64,000 nt of DNA from Bacillus sp. X1(2014) (lineage in GTDB: Bacteria; Bacillota; Bacilli; Bacillales_B; DSM-18226), in contig NZ_VEED01000003.1 of the NCBI RefSeq assembly GCF_007678255.1, forward strand, positions 372,001 to 436,000, read 5' to 3'. The notes under the pieces were generated by a model. The model was not told where the DNA came from. It ran no database searches and was given only the letters and a program-made list of their open reading frames with translations. Positions within the stretch are counted from its first letter, which is position 1. Every line of letters begins with the position of its first letter. The translations under genes were made by a program, and so were the position numbers. Positions 42,286-51,942 of the stretch are shown in pieces.

Positions 42286-43493
42286 ATTTTGAATTTTCCG
42301 AAGAACAGGTAATGTTAAGAAAAATGGTTAGAAGTTTCGTAGATAAAGAAATTATTCCAAATATGAAAGAATGGGACGAGCAAGGGAAATTCGATCCGAT
42401 TATTTGGAAAAGATTAAGTGAGCTGGATCTTATGGGTGTTTGTATTCCTGAAGAGTATGGCGGAAGCGGCATGGATTACAATTCACTCGCCATTGTTTGT
42501 GAAGAAATGGAAAGAGGCGATACTACTTTCCGTACCGCAGTATCTGTTCACATCGGCTTAAACAGTTTAACACTATTGCAATGGGGTAATGAGGAACAAA
42601 AAAAAAAATATCTCGTTCCGCAGGCAAAAGGTGAAAAAATCGGTGCCTTCGGGTTAACGGAACCAGGGGCAGGTTCAGACGTGGCAGCCCTTCAGACAAC
42701 GGCCGTAAAAGATGGGGATGACTATATTTTAAATGGTTCGAAAACGTGGATTTCCCTTTGTGATGTAGCGGATCATTTTATTGTGTTCGCCTATACGGAT
42801 AAATCGAAAAAACACAACGGTATTTCCGCATTTATTGTGGAGCGCACTATGCCTGGTTTCTCATCAAAAGCAATAAAAGGCAAAATGGGGATCCGTTCTG
42901 GAAATACAGGAGAGTTATTCTTTGATCATGTAAGGGTTCCAAAGGAAAACCTATTAGGTTTAGAGGGAGAAGGGTTTAAAATCGCTATGGCCGCACTTGA
43001 TAATGGCCGCTTTACCGTTGCAGCAGGAGCTGTTGGCCTGATTATGGCGAGCTTGGAGGAAAGCGTAAAGTATTGTCATGAGCGTAAAACATTTGGCAAA
43101 GAAATCGGCCGGCACCAGCTTGTCCAGCAAATGATTGCAAATATGGAAGCTGGATTACAAATGAGCAGCTTACTCGTATACCGTGCAGGTGAGCTTAAAA
43201 ATAGGGGAGTTCGTAACACAAGAGAAACATCACTCGCCAAATGGCAGGCTTGTGATTTTGCCAACAAAGCAGCTGATGATGCTGTTCAAATTCATGGGGC
43301 TTACGGATTTTCAAGCGAATACCCTGTTGAAAGATTCTTAAGAAACTCAAAAGCACCTGTTATTTACGAAGGAACGAGAGAAGTTCATACGATTATGCAG
43401 GCTGAATACGTTCTTGGATATCGAGTAGATAAGACGTTAAATAAAATGCTGCCGGCGTGGCCGTTTGAAAAAGAAACGGTAAAGAACAGGTAA
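42282..43493 (+). CDS. acyl-CoA dehydrogenase, glutaryl-CoA dehydrogenase-like
   Basis: 403 residues of the ACAD fold. FAD/substrate motifs are GAFGLTEPGAGSD (121-133) and KTWISLC. The catalytic base Glu363 is in IYEGTREVH. The segment ERGDTTFRTAVSVH carries Arg84 at the place where glutaryl-CoA dehydrogenases have the Arg that binds the distal carboxylate. It would desaturate, and in the glutaryl case decarboxylate, its substrate to crotonyl-CoA. Translation is coupled to the CoA transferase (ATGA overlap). An electron-transfer flavoprotein must be supplied from elsewhere. Ordinary short-chain ACAD activity cannot be excluded. Confidence 0.85.
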   Translation: MNFEFSEEQVMLRKMVRSFVDKEIIPNMKEWDEQGKFDPIIWKRLSELDLMGVCIPEEYGGSGMDYNSLAIVCEEMERGDTTFRTAVSVHIGLNSLTLLQWGNEEQKKKYLVPQAKGEKIGAFGLTEPGAGSDVAALQTTAVKDGDDYILNGSKTWISLCDVADHFIVFAYTDKSKKHNGISAFIVERTMPGFSSKAIKGKMGIRSGNTGELFFDHVRVPKENLLGLEGEGFKIAMAALDNGRFTVAAGAVGLIMASLEESVKYCHERKTFGKEIGRHQLVQQMIANMEAGLQMSSLLVYRAGELKNRGVRNTRETSLAKWQACDFANKAADDAVQIHGAYGFSSEYPVERFLRNSKAPVIYEGTREVHTIMQAEYVLGYRVDKTLNKMLPAWPFEKETVKNR

Positions 43494-43515
43494 AGGAATT
43501 CGCCATGAAAGTATA

Positions 43516-43551
43516 ATAGACTTCCCTTGTTAATGGGTGAAGTCTATTTTT
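43516..43551 (+). terminator. terminator ending the catabolic operon
   Basis: ATAGACTTC (from 43516) pairs with GAAGTCTAT (to about 43547), with CC/GG pairing inside, followed by TTTT. It lies 22 bases after the acyl-CoA dehydrogenase stop. Confidence 0.75.
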
Positions 43552-43593
43552 GGCTTTGGCTAAACAGGGAAAATGTCCCTTGAAGTCACCGAA

Positions 43594-43902
43594 TTATTGA
43601 TTTAGTGATTCATATTGTTTATATAAATCCTTTAACGCAGCAATTAGCGCGTGATTGGCTTTTCCTAAATAGCCCTCTTTTAACGCTTCAAGAGGCATGT
43701 CAATCCCATTTCTCAAACTATGGCCTTTTAGCAGTCTTGCAATATAATCTCTCCCATGTTCAGTTGCCAGCGTACAAGAGGCATCCACAATTACCCCATA
43801 ATATTTATCAATTTCTGCCGTAATAGTCAGTGTTTCATAGATACTTCTAGCTGCCATTCCTGTAGGTAATTTCGCATGTCCAGCAATAAAAATGGTATTC
43901 AT
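43594..43902 (-). CDS. DUF3870-family protein (copy 2)
   Basis: 102 residues, clearly paralogous to the protein at 37339-37683: IFIAGHAKLPTGMAARS, TLTITAEIDKYYGVIVDASCTLATEHGRDYI and a conserved C-terminal KANHALIAALKDL. The ATG at 43902 has AGGAG nine bases upstream on the minus strand; a GTG two codons earlier is too close to it. It converges on the catabolic operon and has its own transcription. Two copies bracketing the downstream half of the island suggest a role tied to it. Function is unknown. Confidence 0.78.
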   Translation of the reverse strand: MNTIFIAGHAKLPTGMAARSIYETLTITAEIDKYYGVIVDASCTLATEHGRDYIARLLKGHSLRNGIDMPLEALKEGYLGKANHALIAALKDLYKQYESLNQ

Positions 43903-44113
43903 TCGCACACTCTCCTAAATGAAGATTTACTTTTAGAATAATATAAAATCGAAGAAATAGTAAGGATAATTACTGCACTCCATTTAATATATAAGATTTG
44001 TAGTGAATGTAGAAAGAATTGTAAGAGTAGGAAAGGATCTTGATGAAGTGAATTATGACAGGTGTAGGCTCTATTTTTATTCATTATTGATTTTCGTGTA
44101 GGTATGAGAATTC

Positions 44114-44300
44114 ATAGGCGGAGAATTTCCGGCTAATGTATATAGAGGAAGCTTGTGAAGCAGATATAAGCGGAGATATTCCGATTAACTGCTCTAAATA
44201 AGACAAAATCCAAAGATTTGAATAATATAAACGGAAAAACTTCCTTTATTTTTAAGGAAATTTGGGTATTTCCCAATTTAAACGGAATTTTACCGTTTAT
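44114..44300. repeat. four copies of a short palindromic repeat
   Basis: The 483-base gap between the DUF3870 gene and the tRNA holds four degenerate palindromes of about 23-24 bases. They lie at 44114-44137 (ATAGGCGGAGAATTTCCGGC), 44166-44188 (ATAAGCGGAGATATTCCG), 44227-44250 (ATAAACGGAAAAACTTCC) and 44278-44300 (AAACGGAATTTTACCGTTTA). The shared pattern is TAARCGGA-N5-TCCGYTTA. They look like an interspersed intergenic repeat family. No coding potential is evident. Confidence 0.55.
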
Positions 44301-44344
44301 TTTTCAAGCACAGTGCAATCAATATTCAGTTATAACAAAGCCTA

Positions 44345-44383
44345 AAAAATAAAAAAGAAACCCTTGATAATAAAGGTTTCTTT
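44345..44383 (-). terminator. terminator of the tRNA-Arg gene
   Basis: AAAGAAACC (44354-44362) pairs with GGTTTCTTT (44375-44383). On the minus strand it is followed by a T-rich tract, immediately downstream of the tRNA. Confidence 0.75.
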
Positions 44384-44385
44384 AA

Positions 44386-44459
44386 CGTCCCGAAGAGGAT
44401 TCGAACCTCCGACCTACAGTTTAGGAAACTGTTGCTCTATCCTGCTGAGCTATCGAGAC
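44386..44459 (-). tRNA. tRNA-Arg (anticodon CCT)
   Basis: Read on the minus strand the cloverleaf is complete. Acceptor GTCTCGA pairs with TCGGGAC, the D arm is GCTC/GAGC, the anticodon stem is ACAGT/ACTGT with loop TTCCTAA, and the T arm is GGAGG-TTCGAAT-CCTCT. Anticodon CCT reads AGG. CCA is not encoded. Confidence 0.95.
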
Positions 44460-44528
44460 ACTACATATTAGGAACGTTATTTATTATAATTTGTTAATGG
44501 AAAAAGGTCAACAAAAAAGTTGATATTA

Positions 44529-45269
44529 TTAAAACGGCAGGTCTCTGGCCACTTCGGTTTCTTTCGAAGTCTTTTCGCGGAATATCAACCAAACGATTAA
44601 ACTTAATCCAATTAGTAAACCTTCCAAGGATAAAATGTACCAAGGATAGCGTCCTAATACATCTAATAAACTTGCACTGTCAGGCTTATGACTTAAGAAC
44701 ATATAATTTCCGCCTACCAGTTTATTGATCAGCATGATAATCGGCATTAGTACATTTAAAAAGAGACATAATTTTAATACGGACCAAATCGTCGGCCGGT
44801 AACCCTTTGACCATGTAAAATATAGTGGCACCCAGATTTCCATCAGATGTGTATAGAAGAAATGGAAAAACCGAAAATGTGGGAAGTCATAATTTAAAGC
44901 TGGAGTGAATAATGCCTGCGATGCGCCTAATAATGCCATAAAAAGTAAAATCTCATAGACTATTTTTTTCGTGGTTAGCAACAAAATGACGGTTAATATT
45001 AAACTAATGCTGCATAACTCCAACGGAATAGCGTGACTGACATTCCAACTGCCATTTATTATCATCCAAAAATGATAGGTCAATTCCATGATGATGAGAG
45101 TGATAGCGATCCCGATTTCGGTCCGTCTTCTATGCCTAGAATTTAATTTATCTCTATTAAGATAAATAAAGATAGAACCTAGGATTAAGACGGCAATAAT
45201 AACAAAATGACTGGTTGAAAACATTTCAAAATCATAGTTTGTGAAACTGCGCCCAAACACCCCATCCAT
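44529..45269 (-). CDS. YwaF-like TIGR02206 family integral membrane protein
   Basis: 246 residues with about six to seven hydrophobic helices and short loops. Family features are the aromatic/His-rich core ELTYHFWMIINGSWNVSHAIPLELCSISL and PHFRFFHFFYTHLMEIWVPLYFTW. The family is common in Bacillaceae and has no assigned biochemical role. The gene lies between tRNA-Arg and divergent mutS and seems monocistronic. The start follows a GGTGG-type site on the minus strand. Confidence 0.75.
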   Translation of the reverse strand: MDGVFGRSFTNYDFEMFSTSHFVIIAVLILGSIFIYLNRDKLNSRHRRRTEIGIAITLIIMELTYHFWMIINGSWNVSHAIPLELCSISLILTVILLLTTKKIVYEILLFMALLGASQALFTPALNYDFPHFRFFHFFYTHLMEIWVPLYFTWSKGYRPTIWSVLKLCLFLNVLMPIIMLINKLVGGNYMFLSHKPDSASLLDVLGRYPWYILSLEGLLIGLSLIVWLIFREKTSKETEVARDLPF

Positions 45270-45415
45270 AACCCCACCACCTAATTCGGCTAATTGTCCC
45301 TTTCTAAATTATATTCGATGGAATTACTTTTACACCTCTTCCGAAATATAAAATATTTCCATTTCACTCCGTTCTATAATTAGGATTTTTCTTCCTAAAA
45401 AAGTCCGTATGAAGT

Positions 45416-45425
45416 ATGGTATAAT
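45416..45425 (+). promoter_or_regulatory. extended -10 promoter of mutSL
   Basis: TATAAT at 45420-45425 is preceded by TG one base upstream (TGGTATAAT), the extended -10 form. No good -35 is present at the right distance. It lies 45 bases before the mutS ATG. Confidence 0.5.
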
Positions 45426-45469
45426 AGTTTGTCGAACATACTCGAAAGTCTTTTTTAGTGGAGGTCATT

Positions 45470-48070
45470 ATGGCTGCATATACGCCGATGATACAACAAT
45501 ACTTAACCGTTAAGGCAGATTATCAAGATGCCTTTTTATTTTTTCGCTTAGGCGATTTTTATGAAATGTTTTTCGACGATGCCATCAAAGCATCACAAGA
45601 ATTAGAAATAACTCTAACAAGCAGACAAGGTGGTACAGATGACAGGATTCCAATGTGTGGCGTTCCTTATCATTCTGCACCTAACTATATTGAACAGCTC
45701 ATTTCAAAAGGCTATAAAGTGGCCATTTGTGAGCAGGTTGAAGACCCAAAGCTGACCAAAGGTATGGTGAAAAGGGAAGTTGTTCAGTTAATCACACCTG
45801 GAACAGTGATGGAGGGCAAGGGTTTAACGGATAAAGAAAATAACTATATTGCCTCGATTACCCGCTTTGATGACGAAACCTTTGGGTTTGCCTACAATGA
45901 TATCTCAACAGGTGAAAGCCGAGTCACACTGCTATCGAAAAATTTTGATGAGGTCCTAAATGAGTTAGCCGTCCTAAGTGCGAAGGAAGTAGTTGTTGCC
46001 AGTAGCTTTGACGGTGAATGGCAAAAGAAACTTCGTGAACGTGACGTTCTAGCGATTTCATTTGAAGATAATAGTTCAATAGATATGAATTTTTCGCATC
46101 TGCTAAAAGATTTGAATCAAGAAAAACTAAAGGTAACAATCGCGAGGCTTTTTCATTATTTATACCGGTCCCAAAAAAGAAGTTTGGATCATCTACAGCC
46201 AGTCACCACCTATCAAATCCATCAATATATGAAAATTGACTACTATTCCAAGCGTAATCTTGAATTAACAGAAACGATTCGTTCCAAAGGAAAAAAAGGA
46301 TCCTTATTATGGCTCTTGGATGAGACGATGACCGCCATGGGCGGAAGGATGTTAAAGCACTGGATCGACCGGCCGTTAATCAGTCAAACTGACATTGAAT
46401 CACGCCAAGCGATTGTGGAAGTCTTATTGTCGCATTATTTTGAGCGTCAAGAACTACGTGAAAAGCTAAAGGAAGTTTATGATTTAGAACGGTTAGCAGG
46501 AAGGGTAGCCTTTGGTAATATCAATGCCCGTGATTTGGTCCAATTGAAGCGTTCGTTAATGCAGGTTCCATATTTACAACAAATTTTGCAAGGCATGCAG
46601 AATGAACAAGTGAACGAAATCGCCGGACTGCTTGATCCATGTGAAGAAATTACAGATCTGTTGGATCAGGCGATTGTTGAAAATCCACCGCTTTCCTTAA
46701 AAGAAGGCAATATGATTCGCGATGGGTACAATGCCCAGCTTGATCAGTACCGTGATGCCAGCCGGAATGGGAAAACGTGGATTGCTCAGCTCGAACGAGA
46801 AGAACGGGAGAAGACCGGCATTAAGTCACTAAAGGTTGGTTACAACCGTGTATTTGGTTATTATATTGAGATTACACGTGCAAATCTGCATTTGTTAGAA
46901 GAAGGGCAGTACGAACGGAAACAAACATTATCCAATGCGGAACGGTTTATTACTCCTGATTTAAAAGAAAAAGAAGCTTTAATTTTACAAGCAGAAGAAA
47001 AAAGCAGTGAACTGGAATATGAATTGTTTGCGGAGATTCGCGAGATTGTAAAAGAACAAATTCCGCGTTTACAAGCATTAGCAAAAACGATTAGCGAACT
47101 GGATGTCCTGCAGTGCTTCGCTCAAGTAAGTGAAGACCGCCACTATGTTAAACCACAGTTTTCAATGGAGGGGCGTGTCGTTGTTAAGGAAGGCCGTCAT
47201 CCCGTGGTTGAAAAGGTACTGAACGCCCAGGAATACGTGCCAAATGATTGCTACATGGACAGCGACCGGGAAGTCTTATTAATCACGGGACCGAATATGT
47301 CAGGGAAAAGTACCTACATGCGTCAAGTTGCTTTGGTCGCGATCTTAGCGCAAATCGGCTGTTACGTCCCAGCCTCCGAAGCGGTCCTGCCAATTTTTGA
47401 CCAGGTATTTACCCGGATTGGTGCAGCCGATGATTTAATCTCGGGACAAAGTACCTTTATGGTTGAAATGCTTGAAGCCAAAAATGCGATTTCAAATGCT
47501 ACACAAAACAGCTTAATCCTTTTTGACGAAATCGGGCGTGGGACTTCGACTTATGATGGGATGGCCCTTGCGCAAGCGATCATTGAATACATTCACACCA
47601 ATATTGGGGCAAAGACTCTTTTTTCCACCCATTATCATGAATTAACGGTCTTAGAGGAAGAACTGACTAAGTTAAAAAACATCCATGTCAGTGCGATTGA
47701 GCATAATGGAAAAGTTGTCTTTCTTCATAAAATAAAAGAAGGACCGGCTGACAAGAGTTACGGAATTCATGTTGCTCAGCTGGCAGGACTGCCTTCTGAC
47801 TTAATCAGCCGTGCGAATGAAATATTAACAGAACTGGAGCAGTCTGATACCCAGGAGGTCAAGCCAAAAACGGAAGCAGTGAAGGTAGTTAACGTAGAAG
47901 AACAGCCTGCTCAACTTTCGTTCTTTGATGAACCGAAAGATGTGAAAAAGCAAGAATTATCTTCTAAAGAGAAACGTGTGATCGATAAAATGAAGGAATT
48001 AGATATATTGGATTTAACACCACTTCAAGCGATAAATATGTTGTATGAGCTCCAGAAAAAGTTAAAGTAG
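45470..48070 (+). CDS. mutS: DNA mismatch repair ATPase MutS
   Basis: About 866 residues. The mismatch-sensing motif is [11 protein letters not shown] near residue 27-37 with the conserved Phe-x-Glu (FYE). The ABC-type ATPase core contains [15 protein letters not shown] near 607, [29 protein letters not shown] near 685, and FSTHYHEL. The start at 45470 is chosen because GGAGG lies five bases upstream; the GTG at 45458 is part of that site. MutS recognises mismatches and recruits MutL, encoded 13 bases downstream in the same operon. The C-terminus ends in a helical dimerisation tail. Confidence 0.98.
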   Translation: MAAYTPMIQQYLTVKADYQDAFLFFRLGDFYEMFFDDAIKASQELEITLTSRQGGTDDRIPMCGVPYHSAPNYIEQLISKGYKVAICEQVEDPKLTKGMVKREVVQLITPGTVMEGKGLTDKENNYIASITRFDDETFGFAYNDISTGESRVTLLSKNFDEVLNELAVLSAKEVVVASSFDGEWQKKLRERDVLAISFEDNSSIDMNFSHLLKDLNQEKLKVTIARLFHYLYRSQKRSLDHLQPVTTYQIHQYMKIDYYSKRNLELTETIRSKGKKGSLLWLLDETMTAMGGRMLKHWIDRPLISQTDIESRQAIVEVLLSHYFERQELREKLKEVYDLERLAGRVAFGNINARDLVQLKRSLMQVPYLQQILQGMQNEQVNEIAGLLDPCEEITDLLDQAIVENPPLSLKEGNMIRDGYNAQLDQYRDASRNGKTWIAQLEREEREKTGIKSLKVGYNRVFGYYIEITRANLHLLEEGQYERKQTLSNAERFITPDLKEKEALILQAEEKSSELEYELFAEIREIVKEQIPRLQALAKTISELDVLQCFAQVSEDRHYVKPQFSMEGRVVVKEGRHPVVEKVLNAQEYVPNDCYMDSDREVLLITGPNMSGKSTYMRQVALVAILAQIGCYVPASEAVLPIFDQVFTRIGAADDLISGQSTFMVEMLEAKNAISNATQNSLILFDEIGRGTSTYDGMALAQAIIEYIHTNIGAKTLFSTHYHELTVLEEELTKLKNIHVSAIEHNGKVVFLHKIKEGPADKSYGIHVAQLAGLPSDLISRANEILTELEQSDTQEVKPKTEAVKVVNVEEQPAQLSFFDEPKDVKKQELSSKEKRVIDKMKELDILDLTPLQAINMLYELQKKLK

Positions 48071-48083
48071 GGGGTGAATTCGA

Positions 48084-50015
48084 ATGGGTAAAATTATTCA
48101 ATTAGATGATGCCTTATCGAATAAAATCGCAGCGGGGGAGGTAGTAGAACGTCCTGCATCAGTGGTAAAAGAGTTGGTTGAAAATTCAATTGATGCTGGC
48201 AGTACGGTGATTGAAATTGAGGTAGAAGAAGCCGGACTTGCTAAAATCCGCATTACCGACAATGGAAATGGGATCGAGGAAGAGGATGTGTTACTCGCCT
48301 TTCAACGTCATGCTACCTCCAAAATAAAGAATGAAAATGATTTGTTCCGAATCCGGACCCTCGGGTTCCGGGGAGAGGCCCTTCCGAGTGTTGCCTCCGT
48401 TTCACGGCTTGAGATGAAAACTTCTACAGGTGAAGGGGCAGGAAATCGAGTGGTCATCGAAGGCGGCAAAGTTGAAATATTTGAGAAAGCATCGAGCAGA
48501 CGTGGAACCGATATTACGATTACCGATTTATTTTTCAATACACCTGCCCGCTTGAAATATATGAAGACGATTCATACCGAGCTTGGAAATATAACAGACG
48601 TCGTGAATCGACTGGCCCTTTCCCATCCTGAGGTGGCCTTCCGCCTCATCCATAATGAGAGGAAATTGTTGCAAACCAATGGGAACGGAGATGTTCGTCA
48701 GGTTCTGGCGTCGATTTACGGGCTTGGGATCGCCAAACAGCTGGTTCCCATCTCCGGCACATCGCTCGATTATAAAATCACCGGATTTGCTTCGATGCCT
48801 GAGGTAACCAGAGCTTCACGAAATTATATTTCAACGATGATTAATGGCCGTTTTATCAAGAACTACCCATTAGCCAAGGCGATCCAAGAAGGCTACCATA
48901 CCTTGCTTCCAATCGGCAGGTTTCCAATTGTTCTCCTGAATATTGAAATGGACCCATTGCTTGTGGATGTCAATGTTCACCCTTCAAAAATGGAGGTCCG
49001 GATTAGTAAAGAAGCAGAGTTGAATGAACTTGTCACAATGATGATAAAAGAGGAATTTAAATCGAAAATCCTGATCCCGACAGCTTATACAGCGGTGAAA
49101 AAGGAAACGCCAAAGGAAGAACAGACTTCCTTGGTCCTTGATGAAGGAACCATACCGCCTGTCGAGAGGAAAGAGTTGGAGTGGTTCCAGCCAGAAGCCA
49201 CGGCAATCGTCCAAGAAAAACGTCCATCGCTAGTTGATGTGCCAACAGAAACACCTTTTTCAAACTTGCCGATTCAACCCGAAATTGAAGAGGAAGAAAC
49301 AATGGTGCCTGACACCTGGTTCTCGGCTAATCCATTTAGTGAGTCGCCGGATAAGACGGATGGAGGGAACACCACAAGGGTTGAATCCACCATTGAGCCT
49401 AGCGAGACAGATTGCCCTGGACCGTCCGAGAGTAGAGTTCCCCGGTTATATCCAATTGGGCAAATGCACGGGACTTATATTTTTGCCCAGAATGAAAATG
49501 GACTTTATATCATTGATCAGCATGCTGCCCAGGAGAGGTTGAAATATGAATATTTCCGGGAAAAAGTAGGTCGGGTCCAATCTGAGTTACAAGAAATGCT
49601 GGTACCATTAACGTTTGAGTATTCGACGGATGAATTCTTGAAAATACATGAATACCAACACGAACTCGAAAAGGTCGGGGTTTTTCTTGAGGAGTTCGGG
49701 ATTAATAGCTATATTGTCCGTTCCCACCCCCAGTGGTTTCCAAAAGGGGAGGAAAAAGAAATCATTGAAGAGATGATTGAGCAGCTATTATTAATGAAAA
49801 AGGTAGATATTAAGAAACTACGTGAAGAAGCAGCGATTATGATGAGTTGTAAGGCATCCATTAAAGCGAATCGCCATTTACGAAATGACGAGATCCAAGC
49901 ACTCTTAGATGATTTACGGAAGGCATCCGATCCATTTACTTGTCCGCATGGAAGACCGATTATTGTGCATTACTCGGTATATGAGATGGAGAAAATGTTT
50001 AAACGGGTGATGTGA
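48084..50015 (+). CDS. mutL: DNA mismatch repair protein MutL with endonuclease motif
   Basis: 643 residues. The N-terminal GHKL ATPase has [31 protein letters not shown] and [16 protein letters not shown]. An acidic, Pro-rich linker spans about 335-455. The C-terminal domain has [12 protein letters not shown] near 477-488, the metal-binding endonuclease motif of MutL proteins in organisms without MutH, plus [12 protein letters not shown] and CPHGRP. The ribosome binding site is AGGGGGTG. MutL couples mismatch recognition to strand nicking. The linker is somewhat long but the frame is intact. Confidence 0.98.
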   Translation: MGKIIQLDDALSNKIAAGEVVERPASVVKELVENSIDAGSTVIEIEVEEAGLAKIRITDNGNGIEEEDVLLAFQRHATSKIKNENDLFRIRTLGFRGEALPSVASVSRLEMKTSTGEGAGNRVVIEGGKVEIFEKASSRRGTDITITDLFFNTPARLKYMKTIHTELGNITDVVNRLALSHPEVAFRLIHNERKLLQTNGNGDVRQVLASIYGLGIAKQLVPISGTSLDYKITGFASMPEVTRASRNYISTMINGRFIKNYPLAKAIQEGYHTLLPIGRFPIVLLNIEMDPLLVDVNVHPSKMEVRISKEAELNELVTMMIKEEFKSKILIPTAYTAVKKETPKEEQTSLVLDEGTIPPVERKELEWFQPEATAIVQEKRPSLVDVPTETPFSNLPIQPEIEEEETMVPDTWFSANPFSESPDKTDGGNTTRVESTIEPSETDCPGPSESRVPRLYPIGQMHGTYIFAQNENGLYIIDQHAAQERLKYEYFREKVGRVQSELQEMLVPLTFEYSTDEFLKIHEYQHELEKVGVFLEEFGINSYIVRSHPQWFPKGEEKEIIEEMIEQLLLMKKVDIKKLREEAAIMMSCKASIKANRHLRNDEIQALLDDLRKASDPFTCPHGRPIIVHYSVYEMEKMFKRVM

Positions 50016-50057
50016 TTTTCAAAACATAGATAGCCAGAACATATGAAAAGGGTAAAT

Positions 50058-50087
50058 AAACCTCACTCTTGATAGAGTGAGGTTTTT
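50058..50087 (+). terminator. terminator after mutSL
   Basis: AAACCTCACTCT (50058-50069) pairs with AGAGTGAGGTTT (50074-50085) around a TGAT loop, then TT. Confidence 0.88.
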
Positions 50088-50109
50088 CCCCTTTGTTAAT
50101 TCCATAGCA

Positions 50110-50331
50110 TCAGCCTAGTTCTTGACGGCGTTTTTGTCTATTTCTCTGCAGTTCTCCCTGTTTCCATGTGTATTTTTGCATATATAACTTTAAAACATCA
50201 TTAATAGACTTTCCGCTCTTTTCTACTGCTTCCAGAAACTTGTCCCTAATATGTTGTGGAACGTCGATACTTAATTGAACAGTTTCGGTCAATTTCTTCT
50301 CCTTTTGTTCCTCTTTTCTTAGCTGCTGCAT
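50110..50331 (-). CDS. small protein with ribbon-helix-helix-like sequence
   Basis: 73 residues. After a charged N-terminus (QQLRKEEQKEKK) it reads TVQLSIDVPQHIRDKFLEAVEKSGKSINDVLKLYMQKYT, a strand followed by two helices, as in CopG/Arc-type DNA-binding proteins. The C-terminus is basic (RNRQKRRQ). The ATG at 50331 has GGGGAGG nine bases upstream on the minus strand; the longer frame to 50421 is hydrophobic and unlikely. It sits between mutL and mreBH. I did not recognise a named gene; a small regulator is likely. Confidence 0.6.
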   Translation of the reverse strand: MQQLRKEEQKEKKLTETVQLSIDVPQHIRDKFLEAVEKSGKSINDVLKLYMQKYTWKQGELQRNRQKRRQELG

Positions 50332-50550
50332 AAATAAATGCCTCCCCTTTGCAATTAAAAAAAAAGAATAGTTTAAAAACAATAAAAATTTTAAATATTT
50401 ACGATAAAATGATTTTAACAAGTGGAAGCGGATACAATGAAATAATATTTTTCGACAAATTTAGACATTATGCAGCACAAGAGATTTCTGTATCAGAATA
50501 TAAGACCCTCTTGAATCTAGTAAACATTAAAAAGAAGTCCAAGAATAAAG

Positions 50551-50585
50551 AAAAAGCTGCAGAATGTTGTATTCTGCAGCTCTTT
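50551..50585 (-). terminator. terminator of mreBH
   Basis: AGCTGCAGAAT (50555-50565) pairs perfectly with ATTCTGCAGCT (50571-50581). The A-run on its left gives a T-run on the minus strand, 52 bases past the mreBH stop. Confidence 0.85.
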
Positions 50586-50636
50586 CAACTTCTATCAATA
50601 TAGTGTTATCTAGGTAGAATTTCTACCAAAAGTATC

Positions 50637-51644
50637 TTATATCACAGCAACTGGGAGCTTGTTCATGTACTGCAGGGCTTTTCCAGTTCCAATTGCTACC
50701 GATTCTAATGGGTTTGGTGCAAGCTGGACAGGAACGACAATCTCTTGGCTTAGCCATGCCTCCATCCCATTTAATAAAGCTCCACCGCCGGTCAGAATAA
50801 CACCACGGTCAACGATGTCTCCACTTAATTCTGCTGGACAATCTTCAAGGGTTGCACGAATCGCTTCTAAAATATGCAAAAGTGGTTCCTTAATTGCTAA
50901 ACGAATTTCGTAGGATGATAGTTTAATTGTTTTTGGCAGCCCAGTTACAAGATCACGGCCGCGGATATCCATGAAAATTTCCTCGTGGTCAATGAGAGCA
51001 TAACCAATTTCCATTTTGATGTTTTCCGCTGTTCTTTCTCCAATCAGGATATTATATTCTTTCCTAATATGTTGAATAATATCTTCATCGAGGCGGTCAC
51101 CACCGATTTTTATGGAATGGCAGGAAACGACACCGCCAAAGGATATTATGGCAACTTCGGTATTACCGCCGCCAATATCGACCACTACATTGGCTACAGG
51201 TTCATCGATTGGTAATCCTGCTCCAATTGCCGCTGCGACAGGTTCTTCGATTAAGCTGATTTTCTTTGCTCCCGCTTGCTTTACCGCATCCTTAATCGCT
51301 CTTCTCTCAACACTTGTAGAACCAGATGGGATACTAACGACAACATTTGGTTTCCGAACTGCAAATCCAATCTTTTTGGATGCCTTACGCATGATGTGTT
51401 TTAGCAATTCAGTCGTTACGTCATAATCAGCTATAACTCCATCTTTCATAGGACGAATGGCCACGATTTTTTCAGGGGTCTTTCCAATCATTTCCTTAGC
51501 CTCTTGACCAATAGCTACCACATTTTTGGTGACCGTATCGATGGCCACAACAGCTGGTTCATTTATCGCAATTCCTTTATTTTTACTATAAACTAGTATA
51601 TTTGCAGTTCCTAAATCAATTCCTATATCAAAAGTTGATAACAT
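50637..51644 (-). CDS. mreBH: cell-shape actin homologue MreBH
   Basis: 335 residues, the same length as B. subtilis MreBH. The actin fold is shown by [19 protein letters not shown] (phosphate-1), [19 protein letters not shown] (phosphate-2) and [16 protein letters not shown] (adenosine). The stretch [11 protein letters not shown] and the C-terminal wording match MreBH more closely than MreB or Mbl. MreBH polymerises under the membrane and directs cell-wall synthesis and autolysin (LytE) placement. In B. subtilis it depends on sigma-I under heat or wall stress; no such promoter was assigned here. It is monocistronic. Confidence 0.93.
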   Translation of the reverse strand: MLSTFDIGIDLGTANILVYSKNKGIAINEPAVVAIDTVTKNVVAIGQEAKEMIGKTPEKIVAIRPMKDGVIADYDVTTELLKHIMRKASKKIGFAVRKPNVVVSIPSGSTSVERRAIKDAVKQAGAKKISLIEEPVAAAIGAGLPIDEPVANVVVDIGGGNTEVAIISFGGVVSCHSIKIGGDRLDEDIIQHIRKEYNILIGERTAENIKMEIGYALIDHEEIFMDIRGRDLVTGLPKTIKLSSYEIRLAIKEPLLHILEAIRATLEDCPAELSGDIVDRGVILTGGGALLNGMEAWLSQEIVVPVQLAPNPLESVAIGTGKALQYMNKLPVAVI

Positions 51645-51942
51645 CTTATTTCACCTTATTTCATTATTTTTGGTTACTAGATATGCTACGCGTAGTCTAT
51701 CATAAAGTTGGGGGTGGAAAGCGCTTTGTAAATGAACCGTTATCCTTTTGTAAAGTTACAAGAAAATTATTCCTTTTTGGTAATGAAAATGAAAAATTTT
51801 GATTCATGTGGATTAGGGGCATAGAAAAGAACTTTTATGTATATACTAGTTTGATGTTCAACTGCTTTTTAAATTTATGTTACGATGAAGGGGTGAAAGT
51901 GGAATCGAAAGCCTGCTTTCACTGAAAATGGGATAAGGCAGT

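Noticed and set aside
45433..45448. CGAACATACTCGAA near mutS, resembling a LexA box
   Set aside because: Only the first half-site fits; the second half lacks GTTCG, and mutSL is not an SOS operon in Bacillus.
50349..50603. Plus-strand open frame between the small protein gene and mreBH
   Set aside because: It starts without a ribosome binding site and runs through the mreBH terminator hairpin.
51716..51729. GGAAAGCGCTTTGT upstream of mreBH as a cre site
   Set aside because: It matches only 11 of 14 consensus positions, and CcpA control of mreBH has no supporting context.
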